NCBI GenBank assembly: GCA_965153355.1
Contig: OZ231127.1
Coordinates: 23,560,001-23,624,000, forward strand
Direction of reading: 5' to 3'
DNA length: 64,000 nucleotides
Origin: Flaccisagitta enflata
Lineage: Eukaryota > Chaetognatha > Sagittoidea > Aphragmophora
Made by a program: the position numbers and the translations under genes. The notes under the pieces are model-generated. The model did no database searches. It was given only the letters and a program-made list of their open reading frames with translations, and was not told the DNA's origin. This document shows positions 10,167 to 24,205 of this stretch, one piece after another; within the stretch, counting starts at the first letter, position 1, and each line of letters opens with the position of its first letter.

Positions 10167-10205
10167 ACTGCCCCTACTGGGGTAGCCTTGTATCCACTCT
10201 TGTTT
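10167..10205 (+). mobile_element. Family A 3'-end remnant
   Basis: ACTGCCCCTACTGGGG, GTAGCCTTGTATCC and CTCTTGTTT correspond to the last ~45 bp of family A. An intact copy begins six bases later at 10211, so one A copy sits directly on the T-run left by an older one. Confidence 0.6.
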
Positions 10206-10210
10206 TTTTT

Positions 10211-10388
10211 AGTTGCGGACACGCAACTCTATAAGAGGCTTTGTCCGTCCGTCCGTCCGTCGGTCCGTCCGTCCGTCGGTCCGTCCGTCCGTCCGTGGGT
10301 CCGTAACCATCGAGTCGAAAAGTGGGAAAACGCCCATTTCCGCCCCTGCCCACCCGTCCGCAACTGATGGCCGTGTATCCGGCCTTGT
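10211..10388 (+). mobile_element. Family A hairpin element, GGAC module type
   Basis: The hairpin AGTTGCGGACACGCAACT (10211-10228) is followed by CTATAAGAGGCTTT and (GTCC)n with GTCG variants. A segment with ATCGAGTCGAAAAGTGGG, then GCCCCTGCCCACCC, the distal module GTCCGCAACT and the 3' hairpin GGCCGTGTATCCGGCC + TTGTT complete it. The distal module exactly complements the first ten bases. It is nearly identical to 48506-48671. No coding sequence. Confidence 0.82.
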
Positions 10389-11296
<908 letters not shown>

Positions 11297-11364
11297 TCAA
11301 CCGACAGACTGGCGGGCCGACACAAGAAACACCATGACGATGTATAATTCACGTGCATGCGACT
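11297..11364 (-). mobile_element. Family A 5' fragment, diverged
   Basis: CCGACAGACTGG followed by GTATAATTCACGTGCATGCGACTAAAA matches the hairpin end of family A on the minus strand. The remainder is not recognisable. Confidence 0.5.
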
Positions 11365-13560
<2,196 letters not shown>

Positions 13561-13762
13561 AGTCGCGTGCACGCGACTCTACAACCCGCTTTGTCCGTCG
13601 GTCGGTCGGTCGGTCGGTTGGTCGGTCGGTCGGTCACACTTTACTTTTTTTTATGATTTTACTTCTTTGACCTCACTGCTCCTGCCCAAATAGTCTGGTG
13701 ACCTCAAATATGGCCCCTGCCCACCCGCACGCGACTTCGGTAGCCGTGTATCCGGCCTTGTT
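13561..13762 (+). mobile_element. Family A hairpin element, GTGC module type
   Basis: The perfect palindrome AGTCGCGTGCACGCGACT (13561-13578) is followed by CTACAACCCGCTTT, (GTCG)n, and a T-rich middle with CACACTTTACTTTTTT. GCCCCTGCCCACCC, the distal GCACGCGACT and AGCCGTGTATCCGGCC + TTGTTT complete it. This uninterrupted copy shows the pre-insertion state of the B target in the copy at 4944-5932. Confidence 0.83.
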
Positions 13763-13958
13763 TGTCCATATGCCGTGGACTATCATGAAGTAAAATCAAG
13801 AAAACACTTCTTGACATTACTTTTGAGCGTCGTATCACATCTATGTCCGTCCGTCTGTTGGTTAGTCAGTCCGTAAGTCACGCAAAACTGCCGATTTTAG
13901 CGACTTTCTTTTTGTTCGTCCCCTCTCATGCCTTCCCACATTCATTTTTATCTTTTGT
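13763..13958 (+). other. Diverged GTCC-bearing A-like remnant
   Basis: GCGTCGTATCACATCTATGT, GTCCGTCCGTCTG and GTCAGTCCGTAAG at about 13826-13885 resemble the 5' part of a diverged family A copy that leads into the ATTC tract. Confidence 0.35.
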
Positions 13959-14077
13959 TCATTCATTCATTCATTCATTCATTCATTCATTCATTCATTC
14001 ATTCATTCATTCATTCATTCATTCATTCATTCATTCATTCATTCATTCATTCATTCATTCATTCATTCATTCATTCT
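13959..14077. repeat. (ATTC)n tetranucleotide tract, ~119 bp
   Basis: About 29 pure ATTC/CATT units. The plus-strand frame reads Ile-His-Ser repeats, an artefact. Confidence 0.97.
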
Positions 14078-14908
14078 TAATTTGCGCAGCGCAAATATTG
14101 ACCAAAACATGGCCTTGTTTTATTTACTTACAACGTGATTGTATACCAGTTGAACATGAATCCATCGATAAATAATAACCTCAATGAACCACACGTGCAC
14201 GCCGCAGCACGCGTTTCCTTACATGCTTCAACTTTGTCCAGTTTGTCCATCTCTGTCTCACGTTTTTCGTTGCAGACTCACCACTCTGTAGGTCGCAGTG
14301 TTGACGATAAAAAAACAATTTTTTCATCAAGTTTTTAGGTGTAAAACACACTTAAATCTTTTCCGTTTTGTTCCCTCCATCCTTTACACCAGTGGGGGAA
14401 TAGCTAAGGTACCTATCGACATGCTTGAACCGATTCTAAGTCCAGAAACAAGAAGGAAATAGCAAAAACCTCTTTGGGAAATTCCACCAAAGGGAGAATC
14501 TAGCGTTGCGACATTTTCCTACTTCTTGAGTGTGATATCATATTTTCTTTGTATGATATAGACCCGAAGACTAAATGACCGGTCAAAGGTGGTGCCATAG
14601 ACCTAGGGTACAACTTCTTATGTTCGCTGGTATTTACTCCCAGCCAAAAAGCAAAAATCCCTAAAAATATGTACCTCCCTCTGGTTGCGAAGCCAATTTG
14701 TATATTCAGAGAAGTCAGGGAATTTTGATGTATTGTATTATCATAAGTCACTCAAACACAAAACCGCCACTTAATCTTCATCAGTTGGAACCCTGACCAT
14801 CATTAGGTCCCAAAAATTCACCCTCGCGAAAGTTTTTTTCCGCTTATTTTGACCTTACTCCAGAAAAAATATCAAGATTGAGGGTTTTTGAAAATATTAT
14901 TTCTTGGA
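14078..14908. other. No gene seen
   Basis: Unique-looking sequence; short open frames at 14135-14338 and 14500-14751 have no recognisable domain. Confidence 0.45.
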
Positions 14909-15047
14909 CGTGAAAGTCTAAGACTGTCTCAATGAGTCAAATTTTGCATTTCCAAGAACATGGCTGTGATCTCTAGTGAATGTAGAACAGGGCCATGTGT
15001 TTATTTTTTTGATTTTGTGCGTTTCTATGCAAACTTAGACTTTCACG
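14909..15047. repeat. Foldback repeat E, copy 1
   Basis: Outer arms CGTGAAAGTCTAAG (14909-14922) and CTTAGACTTTCACG (15034-15047) are exact complements. An inner stem uses ACATGGC (14958-14964) and GCCATGT (14992-14998). The layout and the non-stem text (ATTTTGCATTT, TTTCTATGCAAACTTA) match the copy at 21517-21658, although the stem sequences differ. Confidence 0.75.
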
Positions 15048-15354
15048 CGAGAACACTCAAACAGAATTTTGCAGATTTTGTTTTCTAGTCAGGGAGCATA
15101 AGGAAGTGTAGAGTAAAAATGGCCAAAAAACTCTGGAACTTCATTACTTTGACATATTTTTTTGTGCTGAACACAAATGTGACCTCTATTTTAGAATATT
15201 TTTTTGGTCCACCCTTCAAAAATTCATTTTTTTCGTAATTTTTTGGGTAAAAATACATTTTTTGGCTATTTGAAATACACTATCATCACCTGGTTGCATC
15301 TTTTAATCAAAACTAACAAGAATTGAAATTAATATACAGTTTATAAGAACTTTG
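15048..15354. other. No gene seen
   Basis: AT-rich sequence without recognisable features, leading into a degenerate tandem array. Confidence 0.5.
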
Positions 15355-16093
15355 CAGCCATACAGAGACTGTGTATTGCCAAAAACAGGCAAAAAATGAC
15401 CCAAAACAGCCAAAAACAGCATTTTTTTCCTAAAAACATCAGTGTTATTTAAAACTTTTTTGTCAATCACTCTCAATTAGGTCAGAACTAGGACAAATAC
15501 ACTTATTGAGAGCTTTAGACACTGCTATGGGATCATAACAGGCCAAAACTAGGCCAAAAATGGCTTCAAATGACCAAAATTGGCATTTTCTTTGAATAGA
15601 TCATTGATATTCAAATTTTTTTTCACAAATCTCACTCAATCCTGTCAAGACTAGGTCAAATATGCTCAATAAGAGCTTTAGACATTGATACGGTAGTCAT
15701 ACCAGGCCAAAAACAGGCCAAAAATAGCCCAAGATAGCCAAAATTGGCATTTTCTACAAAAAGATCAATGTTATCGATAATTTTTTTGCCAATCTCGCTC
15801 TATCCAGTCAGAACTGGGTCAAATATACTAATTGAGAGCTTTGGAAACTGTTTGCGGGGCTATAACAGGCTAAAAACAGGCTAAAATATCCTAAAATAGT
15901 CATAATTAAAACTCATGCGTAGAATTCCTTTGTAAATCTCACTATATCCAGTCAGAACTAGGGCAAATAAACATTGGACATGGATACCGGGGTCATGATA
16001 AACCAACAACAGGCCAAAAATGCGCTAAAATGGCCAAAATTAGCATTTTCATCAATCAAATCATTATTATTAAAATTTTCAAACCAATCTGCC
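15355..16093. repeat. Degenerate tandem array, ~140-165-bp unit, five copies
   Basis: Units are marked by CAGAACTAGG at about 15483, 15647 (CAAGACTAGG), 15809 (CAGAACTGGG) and 15953, preceded by a first partial unit. Each has GAGCTTTAGACA, one or more AGGCCAAAAACAGGCC motifs and TGGCATTTTC. Divergence between units is high, so the array is old. It ends at a GA tract. Confidence 0.85.
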
Positions 16094-16132
16094 ATTAAGC
16101 TCCCTGACTATTCGGAAAAGAACGAGATGAAG

Positions 16133-16400
<268 letters not shown>

Positions 16401-16527
16401 TAGAGATTCAATAATACTGATGGCCAGAATAAAAGATGGTTCGCTGGACTGGAACAATGCAGATACCAAGTTTAAGTTTAACTTAACGTAAGGCCAGATT
16501 CACCGTAAAACTTGTTCATGAAATAAC

Positions 16528-16529
<2 letters not shown>

Positions 16530-16606
<77 letters not shown>
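16530..16606. repeat. (CT)n tract, 77 bp
   Basis: Pure CT run about 130 bp after the GA tracts, so the two tracts are complementary and could pair. Confidence 0.97.
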
Positions 16607-16610
<4 letters not shown>

Positions 16611-16770
16611 GTTCCGCTTCAATGTTTCAGTCATTGTCAAAAAGGCATTTGACACGAAATGTTTGTCCCTGACTGGATGACAACGTGAACAACTCTAGTT
16701 TACATGTGAGAATGCATGAATGGATGAGTGAATAATCGAACGAAAGAACGAACAATTGTTCTAACTGATC

Positions 16771-16885
16771 GTGTAAGAGGGACTGTCTGTCCCTCCGTCG
16801 GTCTGTCAGTCCGTCGGTCCCTAGGTATGTCCTATACGCTTCCTCTAATATCGCGCTGATGACGCATCGAGTTGCCCGTTTTTTC
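16771..16885 (+). mobile_element. GTCC-bearing element related to family A (subtype C)
   Basis: GTGTAAGAGGGACTGTCTGT, GTCGGTCTGTCAGTCC repeats and GATGACGCATCGAGTTGCCC are shared in order with 46587-46725. It is part of a looser set (also 52475, 53970) with AAGAGGG or GAGAGGG before the GTCC tract. Confidence 0.55.
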
Positions 16886-17600
16886 TACTCTTATGACCAA
16901 TGTCAATTGAGGAAAGTTTTTTGATGTTCTTGGAACATGATTTTGTATATTTTGATATGGCATTGCAGGGACCTATAAACCATAAGCCAAAATTTCTTAA
17001 AGGGTCTATTGGTGATGCCTGTAAAATGTTCATGACCCTGGGAGGCATTTTTAGGTTGTCATATAACAATTTATTTAAAGGCTGTCAACCAAAAATTGCA
17101 AAATTTGCTAATTCTAAGCTTTTTTTCTCTCTACAAGCTTTCTAAAAGTTGATTTATAGCCCTGACACTTAGCATGTACATCAAATGGACCTTAGATAAG
17201 TTGTATAGAAAAAAAAATTAATGTGTGATAATTTGCAGGTACCTAAATTAAGAAAAAAACATGGTTTTTTTTAGTATTAATGAAAAATGCTGTTGTTACC
17301 CCCCTTGAAGTAGACGAAAATTTTATCTGGAGGTACTTCACATCAAGTACTACCTCCATGTCAAATTTCGTCAAAATAGAAGCGCTTAAAACACCAAAAA
17401 TTGTATTTGAAGTTAGCCTTAATTTTACAATTTTTTTAAATTACATTTTTTGATATAGCGCCCTAACGAAAAAAGATTTTGCATTGATTTTTTACATTTT
17501 AACACCCCATAGACTATTTTATGGAACGGTAAAAAAAAAATCATAAATATGCAAACTTCATTTTCATCACCCTTTGACTGGTCAAATTTCGTCTTCGTTT
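16886..17600. other. No gene seen
   Basis: AT-rich sequence. Overlapping open frames on opposite strands at 16845-17145 are not recognisable. Confidence 0.45.
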
Positions 17601-17840
17601 GCACTGTGACGTAGGAGACTTTTTCCGTCTGTCTGCTGGTCCGTCAGTCTGTCGGTCCATAATGCATTAGTTCAAAAGTGTAAAAACGCACATTTTTGAT
17701 GCTGCAGTTGTGACAAATGAGCGTTTTACACTTTTGGACTAATGCATTATGGACCAACAGACAGACTGATGTGAGGGAAGAGAGGGGGTTGTACGCCCCT
17801 GTCCACCTGTCCTCAAGACATTGTAACCCCAGGTTGCTTG
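17601..17840 (+). mobile_element. Family A-like copy with internal inverted duplication
   Basis: GTGACGTAGGAGACTTTTTC starts a diverged 5' end with GTCTGTC/GTCGGTC repeats. Its 3' end, GTTGTACGCCCCTGTCCACC ... ATTGTAACC ... TTGCTTGTTT, matches 30192-30402 and 50464-50657. Arms 17643-17689 and 17721-17771 are near-perfect inverted copies of the GTCGGTCC to AAAACGC segment, giving a ~47-bp stem with a ~31-base loop that itself starts with a further CATTT/AAATG pair. Confidence 0.75.
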
Positions 17841-18544
17841 TTTCGTGTTCCTTTATTGTCACTTTTCTTCTTTTTTCTTTTTGAGCTTTTCTCAAAATTT
17901 GTGATTTTCTTTTACTCCATATGATATACGATCAAATCCCGCTCTAACGGAATTAGATAGCTGTTATAAGTGAAATTATGTAAGAGTCAATTTAGGATAT
18001 AAATCAAAATTAGTTGAACGAACTACAAACTACTAACTACAAACTACAATTACGAATTCTTCTATTATACGCGGAATACCGTCAGTGACGGGTACGTTAG
18101 AGAGTCGGTCAGAGCGGGGTATCGATTTTGTCTCTCAAAGTAAATCCGTCACCCTCCTTTCTCAATTTCTGCTTACATTTTGTCTTTATTCATATCATCA
18201 GATTTATTCTCAATTAACGATTAATTCCGCCTTCTCTTTAACTTCGTTTTATCCTACTCCATTTCGTCGTTTTGTATTTAGCCTTCGACTCAAAATCTCT
18301 CCAATTTGTTTCCATTCTATATTCCTGCCATTTTCTGTGTACTGTCCATCATTTCCATTTTCTATCTCTTGCCAACTCGCCATTGGACGTTTTCCTCTCT
18401 TTTTTTTCTCCCTTTCCGATCGAATTACGAGGATCTTTCTTGTTTTCCCGCTATAAAAATGACACAATTATGGCTTTGAATTGATTGATGCCCTTTTTCG
18501 CCCAGACTTTAGATTTTTTCATGTTCTCGCTGTGTATAAAGCCG
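17841..18544. other. No gene seen
   Basis: AT- and pyrimidine-rich sequence. A 123-codon plus-strand frame (18085-18456) is dominated by Phe, Ser and Leu from pyrimidine bias and has no recognised domain. Confidence 0.45.
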
Positions 18545-18682
18545 CGACGTCGATGGAGCAGCCGTAGACAGAGACGTCGACGATGACGACGACGACGACG
18601 ATGACGACGTTTATGATGACGTCGACATAGACTTCAACGACGTTGATGACAACGTTGATGAAGATGATGATGATGATGAGTC
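18545..18682. repeat. GAC/GAT trinucleotide-rich stretch
   Basis: Interrupted GACGAC, GATGAC and GATGATGAT runs with embedded GACGTC sites. Confidence 0.85.
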
Positions 18683-18777
18683 CTTTTAGAGACCTGACAT
18701 GATGTTTTTTGAGAAAAAAACACACACACACACATCAAAAGCGTGTTTGTAATCGATTTTCAACTTTCGATCATTTT

Positions 18778-18782
<5 letters not shown>

Positions 18783-18866
<84 letters not shown>
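18783..18866. repeat. (CT)n tract at the start of a tandem duplication
   Basis: Pure CT run ending at CACTTCCACGTCAATGCC, the same junction as the CT run ending at 19560. Confidence 0.97.
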
Positions 18867-18869
<3 letters not shown>

Positions 18870-19470
18870 TCCACGTCAATGCCTCGCCGGATAAGTTTTA
18901 TGAAGCGTCAAAATAATTATGATTTTCAACTTCTAATTATGTTTAACGCGATGAAACTTCCAAACGCTCTCTTTGAACCGATTTGTCAAAACACGGCAGT
19001 CCATTTCACGAAAACACTCTGATCGTGCAACTTTCTTCTATTTTCTAATGACAATTGTTCACTGATCAGTCAATCAATCTAAGCATATAAGGCAATGTCG
19101 TCTCATACTCTCATTACTCTACGAGTTTTGGTTCAATGTTTGTTTCAGTCCTTCAAAATAATGTCTCACTTTTAAGGGGTTAGTGTTCTTTTGTTTGCCG
19201 CTATCTATTCGATCGTTTGCTTCCTGTTTCACTTTTGGTGCATCTTCCATCATATCTATGTCTGTCTGTCTGCCTGCCTGTCTGTTCATCACTTTGTCTT
19301 TGTCTGTCTCTCCATCTTTATGTCATGAGCATGTCTTAGACCTTGTTTCCCTCTGCATCTCTCTGTCTGTGTCTCTCTCGCTTTCCCTGTCTCTGTCTCT
19401 GTTTCCCCGTCTCTCTGTCTCTGTCTCTGTAAAGGGTCTCTCTCTCTCTCTCTCTCTCTCGCTTTCTCTC

Positions 19471-19563
<93 letters not shown>

Positions 19564-20093
19564 TCCACGTCAATGCCTCGCCGGATAAGTTTTATGAAGC
19601 GTCAAAATAATTATGATTTTCAACTTCTAATTATGTTTAACGCGATGAAACTTCCAAACGCTCTCTTTAAACTGATTTGTCAAAACACGGCAGTCCATTT
19701 CACGAAAACACTCTGATCGTGCAACTTTCTTCTATTTTCTAATGACAATTGTTCACTGATCAGTTAATCAATCTAAGCATATAAGGCAATGTCGTCTCAT
19801 ACTCTCATTACTCTACGAGTTTTGGTTCAATGTTTGTTTCAGTCCTTCAAAATAATGTCTTACTTTGAAGGGGTTAGTGTTCTTTTGTTTGCCGCTATCT
19901 ATTCGATCGTTCGCTTCCTATTTCACTTTTGGTGCGTCTTCCATCATATATATGTCTGTCTGCCTGCCTGCCTGTCTGTTCATCACTTTGTCTTTGTCTG
20001 TCTCTCCATCTTTATGTCATGTGCATGTCTTAGACCTTGTTTCCCTCTGCATCTCTCTGTCTGTGTCTCCCTCGCTTTCCCTGTCTCTGTCTC

Positions 20094-20143
<50 letters not shown>
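18867..20143. repeat. ~694-bp tandem duplication bounded by CT tracts
   Basis: Unit 1 runs from 18867 to the CT tract at 19437-19560. Unit 2 runs from 19561 to the CT tract at 20098-20143. The units are nearly identical: the CACTTCCACGTCAATGCC start, CGATGAAACTTCCAAACG, ATAAGGCAATGTCGTC and the GTCTGTCTGCCTGCC region all recur. Each unit is flanked by CT tracts, consistent with unequal exchange or slippage between them. Open frames across the CTGT/CT parts are artefacts. Confidence 0.92.
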
Positions 20144-20147
<4 letters not shown>

Positions 20148-20244
20148 CTCGCTCCCTAACTCACTGTTGGCGTGTTTCAGACTGCAATTCACGGATTATT
20201 TGACTGCAACAATCCGCAATTTTCCGTTTGTTTGTCCACCGTTG

Positions 20245-20688
20245 TCGCATATGCCACATTTGCCGCATTTGCTGCTCTTGCCAAATTTGCCGCATTTTGT
20301 GCATTTGTTGTATCGGCGCATTTGCCGTATTTGCCGTATTAGCTGTATTTACGGCACTTGCCGCATTTACCGCATTTGCCGCATTTGCCACATTTGCCGC
20401 ATTTGCTGCATTTGCCACATTTGCCGCATTTGCCGTGGTTGCCGCATATGCCGCATTTGCCACATTTACCGCATTTGCCGCATTTTCCACATTTACCGCG
20501 TTTGATGCAATTGTCGTATTTTTCTTATTTTCCGCATTTGCTGCTCTCGCCGCATTTTGCGCATTTTGCGTATCTGTTGCATTGCCGCATTTGCCGCATT
20601 AGCCATATTAGCCGTATTTACCGCATTTGCCGCATTTACCTCATTTGATGCAATTGCCGCATTTGCTACTCTTGCCGCATTTGCCATG
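20245..20688. repeat. 9-bp minisatellite TTTGCCGCA, ~440 bp
   Basis: About 48 tandem nonamers of CATTTGCCG and variants (CATTTGCCA, TATTAGCCG, CATTTACCG). As nine is a multiple of three, all plus-strand frames and some minus-strand frames stay open (Ala-Phe, Cys-Arg-Ile, His-Leu-Pro, Ala-Asn repeats). With no one frame favoured, I do not call a gene. Confidence 0.95.
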
Positions 20689-21108
20689 CGCCCATGCGTC
20701 TGTATAATTTGCTATATTGGTTGGTTGGTCCGTCTGTCTGTTGGTCGGTCGGTTGTTGGTTTGTCCATCTGCCATCTACAATTTGCCTTTTAAGCATCTT
20801 CCGGCTGCCTCTTTAGATGCATCCACGCATCCCTTTAAGAGGGTCCGTTCGTCCGTTCCTCATTCCATCCATCCATTTGTCCCAATGTCCATTCGTCCGT
20901 CCGACTGTACAAAAACAAGGCCGATACATGGGCCAAGACGGTGCGCCTGGCGTTATTGATTCCTAGACCTATCCCGAGCTCTATTAGACCCATCCCCAGC
21001 TCTATCAGACCTATCACTAACTTATCTCCAACCGACGTGTAACATGATGAACAAAATGAGTTTTCAATTGATTTGAAACATTTTCAGTGATTTTTCATTC
21101 GCGCGTGA
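20689..21108. other. No gene seen; GTCC-rich element remnants
   Basis: GGTTGGTTGGTCC and GGTCGGTCGG at about 20720-20762, and ATCCACGCATCC, AAGAGGGTCC and GTTCGTCC at about 20820-20855, look like decayed relatives of family A or subtype C. The rest is unremarkable. Confidence 0.45.
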
Positions 21109-21176
21109 CCGTTGGACGGACGGACGGACGGACGGACGGACAGAGCCTCTTATAGAGGTGCTATGGTGCACCTAAA
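21109..21176 (-). mobile_element. Family A-like 5' fragment
   Basis: On the minus strand TTTTTAGGTGCACC, ATAGCACC and CTATAAGAGGCTCT lead into (GTCC)6. The hairpin is GGTGCACCATAGCACC, another stem variant. The 3' half is absent. Confidence 0.6.
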
Positions 21177-21516
21177 AACGTAATTCTTAGTTCTTTTCGG
21201 CCGTGGGGAGATCCCACACCAGATTAAATGTTGACAAACGTGTTTCAAGAGGCTTCTCTCTTAGAGAGAGTCCTTATGACGTCAAATCTGCCAAGGAAAA
21301 ATGAAGTGCTTCACCCCACTTTTGCATCAATAATGGACTAATTATCCATCCACAAATGTTTTCATTGCTCAAGTTGTCACTGGATACACTTGTTATGTAT
21401 GTCTGTTTCATAATGTATGCTTTAAGTTGCCTTTTGATAAGCAATTCTCACAGCAAATGGCAAGAAAAGGATGAATTTCAGTGAAATTTTGTTGACATTT
21501 TTTTTCTATTTTCTGA
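21177..21516. other. No gene seen
   Basis: Unique-looking AT-rich DNA. Confidence 0.5.
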
Positions 21517-21658
21517 GGTCGAAATTATAAGAAAGCCACAACCAGAAAAATTTTTGCATTTTCAGAAACATAGTTCTCTCTAAAAACGATTTGGGAAGAG
21601 AACTATGTTCTTTGTTTTTTCATTTTTTCATTTTCTATGCAAACTTATAATTTCGACC
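21517..21658. repeat. Foldback repeat E, copy 2
   Basis: Outer arms GGTCGAAATTATAAG (21517-21531) and CTTATAATTTCGACC (21644-21658) are exact complements. Inner arms are ACATAGTTCTCT (21568-21579) and AGAGAACTATGT (21597-21608). It shares unpaired text with 14909-15047 while both stems differ in sequence. Confidence 0.78.
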
Positions 21659-23168
21659 AACCCCTTGTCAGTGACAAAAAAGATATTTGTAGAAATTCTC
21701 ATTAAATCTTCTTCATTAACATAAGCTAAATCTGAGTCTTTTGCTGAGTGGATGCAAATTTTGCTTTCAAATATCATGTATGTCTTATCTCAATCACTTT
21801 TATTCACTTGTTTTTCGATTTTCACTCATGTATATTTTCTATTTTGTCCCATTTTGATACCCTAAATGTTGGCTTCGTGGGCATGGTGTCTTATGTCCCT
21901 CCATCTTCTACCTCCCACCCATATATCACACATAATCAGGGCGCAGCTCACTCCACGTCGTCACATAGTCAGGACGCATGATCGGGTTTGATTCACTGCT
22001 GTTGCCCAAATGCTCGATAGGTTGACAGCAACTTTTCTTCGCTTTCTTTGACCAATTACATGGGTAACTTTTAGCTGTGGAAGAACTAGAAGAGGCTAGA
22101 GTAGCGCGGATCCTCATGTTTTTGAAGATGATACGAAAAAAAAAAAGAAAGTAGAAGTCAAGACGTCAAAAAGAATAAAAGTGGTGGAACTTTTTGCGCG
22201 TCGCCAAATGCTCGACGATTCACATTCTTGGTGCCAACATAGACACTTTTTGATAAATCGGCAATCTATAAAACAACAGAATTGATGATTTAACAAAGTG
22301 ATACTGTGTGTCTGACATTTCAATCCACAAGGTTGGCCCCCGAAAAAAAGTGTCTTTTAATCTCTCTCTTTATAGGACAATCACAATCCCCATATTATGG
22401 CCATAATCCCTTTATCCTCCGTATCATATTCAAATGTTCACCATTGCCAGTACCCCCACCTCCATCGCCACTACTTCCACCCTGGCAACATTGCATTGCA
22501 ATGGCGTCGTGAATTCTTTACGCCATTTATTTTCCTCGCTTTGGTCTCATTCACAAACAAGAAAGAAGAAAAAAGAAAAAAAGAACGAAAAATGAAAAGA
22601 AAAATACTTCACAAAACGATCAAAAAGCCGAAATAAATGTTGAACCTTAAACGTTTGACGCCGAAAATCCTTTGCCTCTGCGCTCCCGAATCACGCTTAT
22701 GTTCAGTTATACATCCTGATAACTAGTGTTATGTACGCATTTTTGTCCTTATAACGCTGTTTTTGAAGACGTTCTTTTGTCTGTCCGTTCGTTTAATCTT
22801 GCACCTTTGGTTAGTCAAAATAGTTTGCTGGTCGGATTCTGGATTCTGGTTCTATGTCAGTTGGTAAGATAAATGTCAACGTACAAGAAGTTCTCAGGAA
22901 CTTTGACTCTAATTTTCAATCAAGTATTGGGCCATCATCGACAGCTAAGTCAAAAAATCAATTGAACTTAAATGTTTTTCAGCCAATTTGGAATCCGCTT
23001 TTGCTCTCATTTTGTAGATCAAACAGTGGTATAGCGGATAGCTCACCCATTGAATTGGAAGCGGACAACCGCATCCTTGCTTAATAGCGCTTACATCGTC
23101 TCTCTTTTATTGCTTTCGTCCGTTACTGTCTGTCTGTCTGTCCATCCATTACTTTTCTTTTCTCTCTC
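21659..23168. other. No gene seen
   Basis: Longest stretch without an obvious repeat in the first half of the window. Open frames of 60-79 codons at 21748-21981, 22397-22636 and 22854-23084 have no recognisable domain. The last is the least biased in composition but still unassignable. Confidence 0.4.
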
Positions 23169-23644
<476 letters not shown>

Positions 23645-23991
23645 AGTCGCGTGCACGCGACTCTACAACCCGCTTTGTCCGTCCGTCCGTCGGTCCGTCC
23701 GTCCGTCACACTTTACTTTTTTGTACTATAACGTCAACTCTTAGGTCATTTTAAGTCATTTTGAGTCATTTATAGTTATTCTAAGTCATTTTGAGTCAGT
23801 CTAAGTTATTTTAAGTCATTTTAAGTCATTGTAAGTTATTTTAAGTTATTTTTGGTTTTTTGGTTTTTTAGTCATTTTAAGTTAATTTTGGTCCTGTTAG
23901 GTCATTCTAAGTCATTGAAAGTCATTCTAAGTCATTCTAAGTCATTCTTTGTCTGTAAGTCTCGCACGCGACTTATAGGTGTTGGCCTTGT
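23645..23991 (+). mobile_element. Family A hairpin element with AAGTCATTTT minisatellite
   Basis: AGTCGCGTGCACGCGACT (23645-23662), CTACAACCCGCTTT and (GTCC)n lead to CACACTTTACTTTTTT. About 200 bp of AAGTCATTTT-type units follow, then the distal GCACGCGACT, TATAGGTGTTGGCC and TTGTT. It is the same 3' subtype as 2123-3416 and 61123-61272. TTGTTCTTCTTCT lies on both sides, but this could be chance in CTT-rich DNA. Confidence 0.8.
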
Positions 23992-24205
23992 TCTTCTTCT
24001 TCTCATTCTGTATATATTCTCCGGAGATGGACGATCCGATGGGATAAAAAACTTTGGCCACGAAACGACATTTTATACAAATGTAAATACTTCCATCTCT
24101 TGTGCTTATTTCATTTTTCCAGCGCAGCCTTTCCGGCTCTAGATTGTTGTATCCATTGCAGATTGCTTCAGATTATTTGAAATAAACTTTACTGCCTTTA
24201 GACAA

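Noticed and set aside
10211-10388. Family A as a tRNA- or 5S-derived SINE
   Set aside because: No A/B-box promoter is visible and the 3' end is TTGTTT after a hairpin rather than a poly(A) or simple-repeat tail. The terminal T-run could still be a polymerase III terminator on one reading, which cannot be settled here.
20245-20688. Possible repeat protein from the nonamer array
   Set aside because: Open in several frames on both strands; no start context or unique flanking coding sequence.
22854-23084. 76-codon plus-strand frame with balanced composition
   Set aside because: Unrecognisable, short, no conserved copy for comparison; could be an exon but nothing in the sequence supports it.
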